From: Halomonas cupida
GTDB lineage: Bacteria; Pseudomonadota; Gammaproteobacteria; Pseudomonadales; Halomonadaceae
Length of the DNA stretch: 64,000 nucleotides
Direction of reading: 5' to 3'
Assembly (NCBI RefSeq): GCF_900142755.1
Contig: NZ_FRCA01000001.1
Span: 184,888 to 248,887, forward strand
Part shown: piece by piece, positions 59,284 to 64,000 of the stretch
Position numbering within the stretch: position 1 is the stretch's first letter
Layout: each line of letters begins with the position of its first letter
The notes under the pieces: generated by a model
What the model was told of the DNA's origin: nothing
The model's input: only the letters and a program-made list of their open reading frames with translations
Database searches by the model: none
Program-made: the position numbers and the translations under genes

Positions 59284-59346
59284 GACAACAACATCCTGGG
59301 CGGCTGGAAACGGCGCCAGTATGCCATAATGGACAGCCTGCTCAGA

Positions 59347-59616
59347 CAGGGCCTGCTGACGTTTTCATCGCGGCCGCGACAGAGGCGGCGTTTGGTGGAC
59401 AACAAGACGTGAGGCGCGTGGTTGGGTTGTTCCCAATGAGCGGCGAACAACGCCGTGGTGCGCCAAACTGGCCCTGTCCCTTCGGGTTGCGCGGCAAATG
59501 ACGCCATGCGGTGTTGCGGAATTTGGCAAGGGAATGACCCTTACCTGCATCCCGCGTCTTGCCTGGCGCCATTTGGCGCCGCAACGCGGTTCACGCGGAA
59601 ACGTCAGCAGGCCCTG
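59347..59616. repeat. 270-bp imperfect palindromic element
   Basis: The two ends are an 18-bp perfect inverted repeat, CAGGGCCTGCTGACGTTT. Similarity continues inward: each arm has a GCGGCG-type segment and CAAGACG at similar distances, so the whole unit looks like two diverged inverted copies of one ~130-bp sequence. Inner palindromes include GGCGCCATTTGGCGCC. It fills the gap between the divergent tlyA and AbrB-family genes, 63 bp and 17 bp from their starts. Short frames inside it are not credible genes. Confidence 0.75.
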
Positions 59617-59633
59617 ATTACATGAGGACGCAA

Positions 59634-60656
59634 ATGGATCGTCAGCACTGGTTGTCACTGATACGTTCTCTGGCGCTCGGTGCTGTGGGCGGTGCGTTGT
59701 TCTCGTTGACTGGCCTGCCTCTGGCCTGGATGCTAGGCCCTCTGGTGGCCAACCTGATCGCTGCCAATCGTGGTATGCCGGTTGAGATTCCCGAGCGGGT
59801 ACGCAGCGGGTTTCTCGGTGTCATGGGGCTGGTGCTGGGTAGCCAGGTCACTCCAGAGTTGGCCAGCCAGGTATCCGAGTGGGGACTTTCGGCTCTGATG
59901 TTGATTCTCGGTGTGGCGGCTTCGACCCTTGCTGCCGCGGCCTGGTACCGTCAACGTGGCTTTGATGGCACCACTGCACTGTTCGCCGCAGCCCCTGGCG
60001 CGATGACCGCGATGATCATCATGGGAGAGGAGAGTGGCGGGGACCCTGCGCGTATCGCTATTGCCCAGTCGCTGCGTGTGGTGCTGGTGATACTGCTGTT
60101 GCCACCGCTGTTCTGGGCCATGGAGGATCCGGGCACGGTGGTCAGTGAGGTAGCCACGCCCTATACCGGGCTCTGGCTGTTGCTGGCCATTGCACCGGTG
60201 ATCTGGCTGGGCACGCTGGTTCGCCTGCCAACACCGGCATTATTGGCGCCGCTGCTGCTGGCTGCGGTGCTGTCGGGTTTTGACCTTGCCCACTTCTCGC
60301 TGACCGACAACGCCATGAATGTGGTGTTGTGGGTGTTGGGCAGTTCCATCGGAGCACGCTTCCGTGGCCTGACCGGTGCGGTATTCACGCGTTATCTGGT
60401 CGACGCCAGCGTGGCCACCGTCATCGCTCTGGCCGTGCTGGCGCTGTTTGCCGAGGCGATCCATCAACTGATGGGGGTGCCGCGTGATGTCGCCATGCTG
60501 GCGTTGGCGCCGGGTGGTATTGGTGAGATGGCCATCGTCGCGCTGGCGTTGGATCTCGACCCGGTGTTTGTTGCTTTCCACCACCTGCTGCGCATGGTGC
60601 TGCTGATGTTCGCAGCACCTCTGGTGGCGCGCTGGATCCAGCGTTCTCAGCCCTGA
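59634..60656 (+). CDS. AbrB-family membrane protein (putative ammonia monooxygenase family)
   Basis: A 340-residue polytopic membrane protein with about 10 helices and an internal repeat: GSQVTPELASQVSEWG and FAAAPGAMTAMIIMGEESGGD in the first half, and MLALAPGGIGEMAIVALALDLDPVFVAFHHLLR in the second. This is the AbrB membrane family (PF05145), distinct from the DNA-binding AbrB. Function is unknown; regulatory and transport roles have been proposed. ATG 59634 has TGAGGA 6 bp upstream; ATG 59622 is an alternative. The 3' end overlaps the convergent gene by 10 bp. Confidence 0.9.
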   Translation: MDRQHWLSLIRSLALGAVGGALFSLTGLPLAWMLGPLVANLIAANRGMPVEIPERVRSGFLGVMGLVLGSQVTPELASQVSEWGLSALMLILGVAASTLAAAAWYRQRGFDGTTALFAAAPGAMTAMIIMGEESGGDPARIAIAQSLRVVLVILLLPPLFWAMEDPGTVVSEVATPYTGLWLLLAIAPVIWLGTLVRLPTPALLAPLLLAAVLSGFDLAHFSLTDNAMNVVLWVLGSSIGARFRGLTGAVFTRYLVDASVATVIALAVLALFAEAIHQLMGVPRDVAMLALAPGGIGEMAIVALALDLDPVFVAFHHLLRMVLLMFAAPLVARWIQRSQP

Positions 60657-62680
60657 TCAGTTGGGCCGCTCTCCGCCTGCAGGTCGGTTGGGGGCAGCCG
60701 GTTGGCTCCCCAACTGCGGTGTACCATGGCAATCACTTCGGACAGTTCCTGCTCCGTGACCTCTGCCAACTCGCCATGCTCGAGAGGGTCATGGTGGAAG
60801 ATGTACAACCGTGACGCGAACTGAGGAAAGGGCAGCGATGCCTCACCGAAGCGTTCGCCATTGCCGGCCGTACTGACTTTGACGCCATCTCCCCAATCCT
60901 GACCGCTATCGTTGTTGGGGTTGAAGAAGTACACCCGGACCACGCCACTCGGGTCCATGGCCGTGCGCAGAATGGTGATGGCATGCCAGCCAATGAAGCG
61001 TGCGGCGCTGTCGGTGATCGCCATTCCTGCCGGCTGGGGGTGGATCAAGGGCTGATTACCGTTGTAGCCGGGGTGGTAGCTGGCATAGAAGTGACGCAGG
61101 AAAGTGTCCATGTCACTGAGCTGGCCGGTCGCGACATCGACGTTGATTCGAAAGCCACGGCCCGACCACCAGCCATGAAACTCGGGATTGACCCAGCGGT
61201 GGGGATCGCCTTCCCGACCAACACAGCGTCGACCCATCTCGACATAGATGCGATCGAGGTGAGGCACGACCAGCAGTGACACCGGGTCGAGGTCCAGCGG
61301 CAGGTTCTGGGCAACCCCTCCTATGCTGTCCCGAGAGGAGATGGGCTGACCCTCGAAATGCATGATGATTTCGTCATCCCGTGCCGCCCAAGTGACCATC
61401 TGCAGTAGGTAGTCCGGGTCATTGAACGACCACATCGACAGTGCGCGGGCCGACTGGCAGGTCGGGTTGTTGCCCTGGCCGATACCCAGCGGTAGACCCA
61501 GTACACAGAGCACGCCTTCCATCAAGCGGGCGCGGTGCGAGACGCTGTCGCCGAAGGCCGCGTATAGACGCGCTTCCGACCATTCGGACAGCGTCAGCCC
61601 CAACTGTCGCCACAGGCTGGGGGCAATCGGTGGCTGATAGAGGATGCCCCGTTCCAGGGTCAGGGCCAGACCATAGGCCGCCTGGGAAGTCTGGGGGTGC
61701 ACCGAGGTGCGAATGATGGTGTGCACCAGTTCGCGATAGCACAGTAGACAGTCTCGTCCCGTTGAGGACAGTCCCAGTGCTTCGGCGAGCAGTTGATCGC
61801 TGTGGTCGAGGAGATGGCGCAGCAGTACCGGATGATAGGGTGATACCAGCCCCGTATCGTGCATGGCCCGGGCAAAGCCGGTGGCCTCGTACTGGAGCGC
61901 GCCGCTGTCCATGCCGGACAGCCGTTCTCGGTAGACGTCGATGCCCGGGTCCTCGCGACAGGCCTGAGTGGGTCCGTAGAGCGAGCTGACCAGACGGTCG
62001 GCTCCCTGACCGCTGGAACCGAGGTCGATTGCTGGGTCCGCCTGACTCAGGGCGATCTGGGTGATCATCTGCTTGACCGGCTCGACCTGGATGGGACGTT
62101 GTTGCAGGATGCGCCAGATTTCCTGAATCAGCTCGTCAATGATGTGCTCGTAGCCGATGCGAGCAGCAATATGCTGGAACAGCAGCCGGGGTAATTGAGC
62201 CAGGCGACCCTGAGTCTCGCGTTCGGCCTCGTTGGGTGCAGTGAACAGCAGTGAAAGGTTGAGGGCCATCACCTGGGTGAGAAAGTGGAGGGCACTTTCG
62301 TCACTGATCAATGTGTGGCGATACAGCCCCTTGGCTACAGCCAGCATGCGCAGCTGGCTGAGGGACTCGATCACCACCAGGGTGACATCTGCGCTCTGCA
62401 GAGAACCGCCACTGAGTGACGGCATCAGGATCTGGGGCTGGGCCCAGTCCGAGCCATCAAAGATGCCCTCGGCCTCGAGCCGTTCGGCGCGTTCCTCGAT
62501 AGCCGCACAGCCGCCTTCCTGCATCATCACGCGCCGCGCGATATCCAGTACATGCGGAACCTTCGACGGTTTGGCAAACTCAGCAGCTTCACTGAGTTGT
62601 GTAATACTCGCATCGAGCTTCTGCAGCAGGCCCGTCAGCTTGTCATTGCTCGCCGGTGACGAGGTGTTGGGGGGAGTCAC
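60647..62680 (-). CDS. Unrecognised 677-residue protein
   Basis: I do not recognise this family. The start is GTG 62680, supported by AGGAG 6 bp upstream. The N-terminal third is helical and acidic, without signal peptide or membrane helix. Notable segments are a Cys-containing GIGQGNNPTCQSARALSMW (near residue 405), NPEFHGWWSGRGFRINVDV (near 495), SFNDPDYLLQMVTWAARDDEI, and a C-terminal beta-like part with FIGWHAITILRTAMDPSGVVRVYFFNPNNDSGQDWGDGV. A Cys followed by conserved-looking His, Trp and Asn would fit a cysteine-peptidase or transglutaminase-like fold, but this is a guess. The ATP-grasp gene lies upstream in the same direction. Confidence 0.85.
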   Translation of the reverse strand: MTPPNTSSPASNDKLTGLLQKLDASITQLSEAAEFAKPSKVPHVLDIARRVMMQEGGCAAIEERAERLEAEGIFDGSDWAQPQILMPSLSGGSLQSADVTLVVIESLSQLRMLAVAKGLYRHTLISDESALHFLTQVMALNLSLLFTAPNEAERETQGRLAQLPRLLFQHIAARIGYEHIIDELIQEIWRILQQRPIQVEPVKQMITQIALSQADPAIDLGSSGQGADRLVSSLYGPTQACREDPGIDVYRERLSGMDSGALQYEATGFARAMHDTGLVSPYHPVLLRHLLDHSDQLLAEALGLSSTGRDCLLCYRELVHTIIRTSVHPQTSQAAYGLALTLERGILYQPPIAPSLWRQLGLTLSEWSEARLYAAFGDSVSHRARLMEGVLCVLGLPLGIGQGNNPTCQSARALSMWSFNDPDYLLQMVTWAARDDEIIMHFEGQPISSRDSIGGVAQNLPLDLDPVSLLVVPHLDRIYVEMGRRCVGREGDPHRWVNPEFHGWWSGRGFRINVDVATGQLSDMDTFLRHFYASYHPGYNGNQPLIHPQPAGMAITDSAARFIGWHAITILRTAMDPSGVVRVYFFNPNNDSGQDWGDGVKVSTAGNGERFGEASLPFPQFASRLYIFHHDPLEHGELAEVTEQELSEVIAMVHRSWGANRLPPTDLQAESGPTDQG

Positions 62681-62811
62681 GCAGGCTCCTTGGTCATCGG
62701 TTCGAGGTCACGACTGTATACGAAGTGCCCAGCACCGGATACTCCTCCCACCCGGCAACGGGAAACCAGCAGTACCGGTCAAGAGCCAAAACCGAGTGGG
62801 GGAAGCCGAAT

Positions 62812-62834
62812 GAGCAGGGGTATCACCCCTGCTC
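62812..62834 (-). terminator. Terminator hairpin after the ATP-grasp gene
   Basis: Perfect 9-bp stem GAGCAGGGG-TATCA-CCCCTGCTC, 7 bp beyond the stop of the minus-strand ATP-grasp gene and before the unrecognised gene. No strong T-run, so termination may be partial. Confidence 0.6.
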
Positions 62835-62841
62835 GAGTGCA

Positions 62842-64000
62842 CTAGACGTAGTAGTCCATATCCTCCTGCTCCTTCAGCAGGTCGCGCAGGGTGTGGGCAT
62901 CCTCACCGCGGAAATACACCAGGCCCCAGTGGGTGCCGAACGCCGTGCGCTTGGTAACGGTCTCTTCCATCGGTGGTGTCAGTTCGTGAGATTCGAAGTA
63001 GGGGTGATCTTCCACCTCTTCGGGAATCTCTAGGCGACTGACCACTCGACGGCGTGGGTAGACACCGAAACAGCCGGCGAAGCCGTCGGCGTCGACCACC
63101 TCGCGAGGGAAGAACTCGGCCACCTCTTCGGCGGTTGTCTTCGGATCAAAGACCAGCATGCTGGCCTGATAGGCATTGAAGCCGTAGACGCGCTCCAGCA
63201 GCTCGAAGACCTTGAACCCCGGCGGGCGATAGGCGACTTCACCGAAGTACATCTCGCCATCGCTGGTCACAAAGTATTCCGGATGAATCAGGCCGAACTC
63301 GATATCGAAGGTCTTGACCAGCTTCTCGATCTGCTGACGGATCTGTTCACGATACCTCTCCAACTCGGGGGAGGCGGGCACGAACACCGAGTAGCCGAGG
63401 GTGACGTACTCGGAGATATTGAGAAACGCGATCTTGCCATTGTGAATCCAGGCCTCGACGGCAAACTCCCAGCCATCCAGGTGGGATTCCATCAGCACCG
63501 GAAATTCTTCGTCCGGGATGGCATCGATCTCATCGGGGGTACGTATCACCCGATGCCCAAGGCAGCCGGCCTTGTCGAAGGCCTTGAGGTGGATGGGGTC
63601 GTTGGGGTCACCGTCCAACTTGAGCAGGGTCTGATTGACGCGCTTGAGAAAACGCACCACATCACCCTTGTCGTGGGCTTCCTCGAAAATGCCGACACGA
63701 ATGCCCCCCAATTGCGCGCGACGCTTCATCAGCGCCTTGTCACGCAGCAGCAGGGACTGGCCATAGAGACGAGGGTTGTCCAGCAGTACCGAGTTGATGG
63801 CGCCGGCCCACTCGACGGTTTCCTCGAATAGGGGAATCGACACGTCTACCCCCATTTCCTTGAGTGTCTCGGCTATCTCTACCGAGCGGTCATTGAGGCG
63901 CTCGAAGTTCCAGGACACGTAGGGAATGTCGTGCTGTTTGCAGTACTCTTCTGCCCAGTCCGGGGCAACCACCACATAGCGGCGGTCGAATTTCTCGGCG
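62842..64000 (-). CDS. ATP-grasp domain protein (5' end outside the window)
   Basis: The frame is open to the window edge, so the start lies beyond 64000; at least 386 residues are present. ATP-grasp features include LRDKALMKRRAQLGGIRVGIFEEA (N-side lysine region), GHRVIRTPDEI, PVLMESHLDGWEFAVEAWIHNGKIAFLNISEY (ATP/adenine segment) and FGLIHPEYFVTSDGEMYFGEVAYRPPG (metal-binding Glu/Asn position). Such enzymes ligate a carboxylate to an amine using ATP. The C-terminus after about 275 visible residues is a separate small domain. Substrates are unknown; its partner may be the unrecognised gene downstream. Confidence 0.88.
   Translation of the reverse strand, partial: AEKFDRRYVVVAPDWAEEYCKQHDIPYVSWNFERLNDRSVEIAETLKEMGVDVSIPLFEETVEWAGAINSVLLDNPRLYGQSLLLRDKALMKRRAQLGGIRVGIFEEAHDKGDVVRFLKRVNQTLLKLDGDPNDPIHLKAFDKAGCLGHRVIRTPDEIDAIPDEEFPVLMESHLDGWEFAVEAWIHNGKIAFLNISEYVTLGYSVFVPASPELERYREQIRQQIEKLVKTFDIEFGLIHPEYFVTSDGEMYFGEVAYRPPGFKVFELLERVYGFNAYQASMLVFDPKTTAEEVAEFFPREVVDADGFAGCFGVYPRRRVVSRLEIPEEVEDHPYFESHELTPPMEETVTKRTAFGTHWGLVYFRGEDAHTLRDLLKEQEDMDYYV

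Noticed and set aside
59342..59658. Overlapping minus-strand frames of 80-97 codons between tlyA and the AbrB-family gene
   Set aside because: They lie in the 270-bp palindromic element, lack ribosome sites and give low-complexity translations.

Overview
The window reads as chromosome of a moderately GC-rich gammaproteobacterium, most likely Halomonas or a close relative in the Halomonadaceae. This is inferred from protein character and from the mix of TRAP-like tripartite tricarboxylate (TTT) transport, many FadR-type GntR regulators, T6SS and chaperone-usher loci. No rRNA, tRNA, CRISPR array or phage structural gene was seen.

Region 1 (1-20.1 kb) is catabolic. Two GntR regulators and an IlvD/Edd sugar-acid dehydratase face a plus-strand operon: a TTT transporter (TctC-B-A type), an enolase-superfamily acid-sugar dehydratase/racemase, a DapA-family lyase, a D-2-hydroxyacid dehydrogenase and an FMN-dependent L-2-hydroxyacid dehydrogenase. 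Together they look like uptake and breakdown of a sugar acid or related hydroxy acid. A minus-strand block follows: a SpoIIAA-like protein, a GNAT acetyltransferase, a GlcD-like FAD oxidase and a complete peptide/opine-type ABC importer (fused double ATPase, two permeases, binding protein). A divergent third GntR gene probably controls this block.

Region 2 (20.4-32.3 kb) is a type VI secretion effector island without core T6SS genes: VgrG, a DUF4123 adaptor and a 1153-aa VasX-like effector with a MIX motif and hydrophobic segments. The effector has a variable C-terminal tip and is followed by a Sel1-repeat lipoprotein. The tip-plus-lipoprotein unit is present a second time as an orphan cassette, bounded by 246-bp and 135-bp near-identical repeats. 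Beyond it lie a DUF6404 membrane protein, a second orphan effector C-terminus and a DUF6708 membrane protein. This is the most unusual part of the window and looks like an effector-tip/immunity diversification locus.

Region 3 (32.5-39.5 kb) is a chaperone-usher fimbrial operon (pilin, usher, chaperone, two duplicated two-domain adhesins, remnants of further duplications). A perfect FNR/ANR-type box lies upstream of it.

Region 4 (39.6-64 kb) holds housekeeping and envelope genes: an M20 peptidase, an RND efflux pair, a HI0933-family flavoprotein, an ECF sigma factor with a VWA protein, a CHAD protein and a ParA-like ATPase. It continues with a YqjK/YqjE/DUF883 trio, phospholipase A, a large MscS-type channel, TlyA, an AbrB-family membrane protein, an unrecognised 676-codon protein and a truncated ATP-grasp gene. 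Four copies (three full at 171 bp, one truncated) of a multi-hairpin element with short terminal inverted repeats are scattered through the window, and a 270-bp palindromic element sits between tlyA and the AbrB-family gene.
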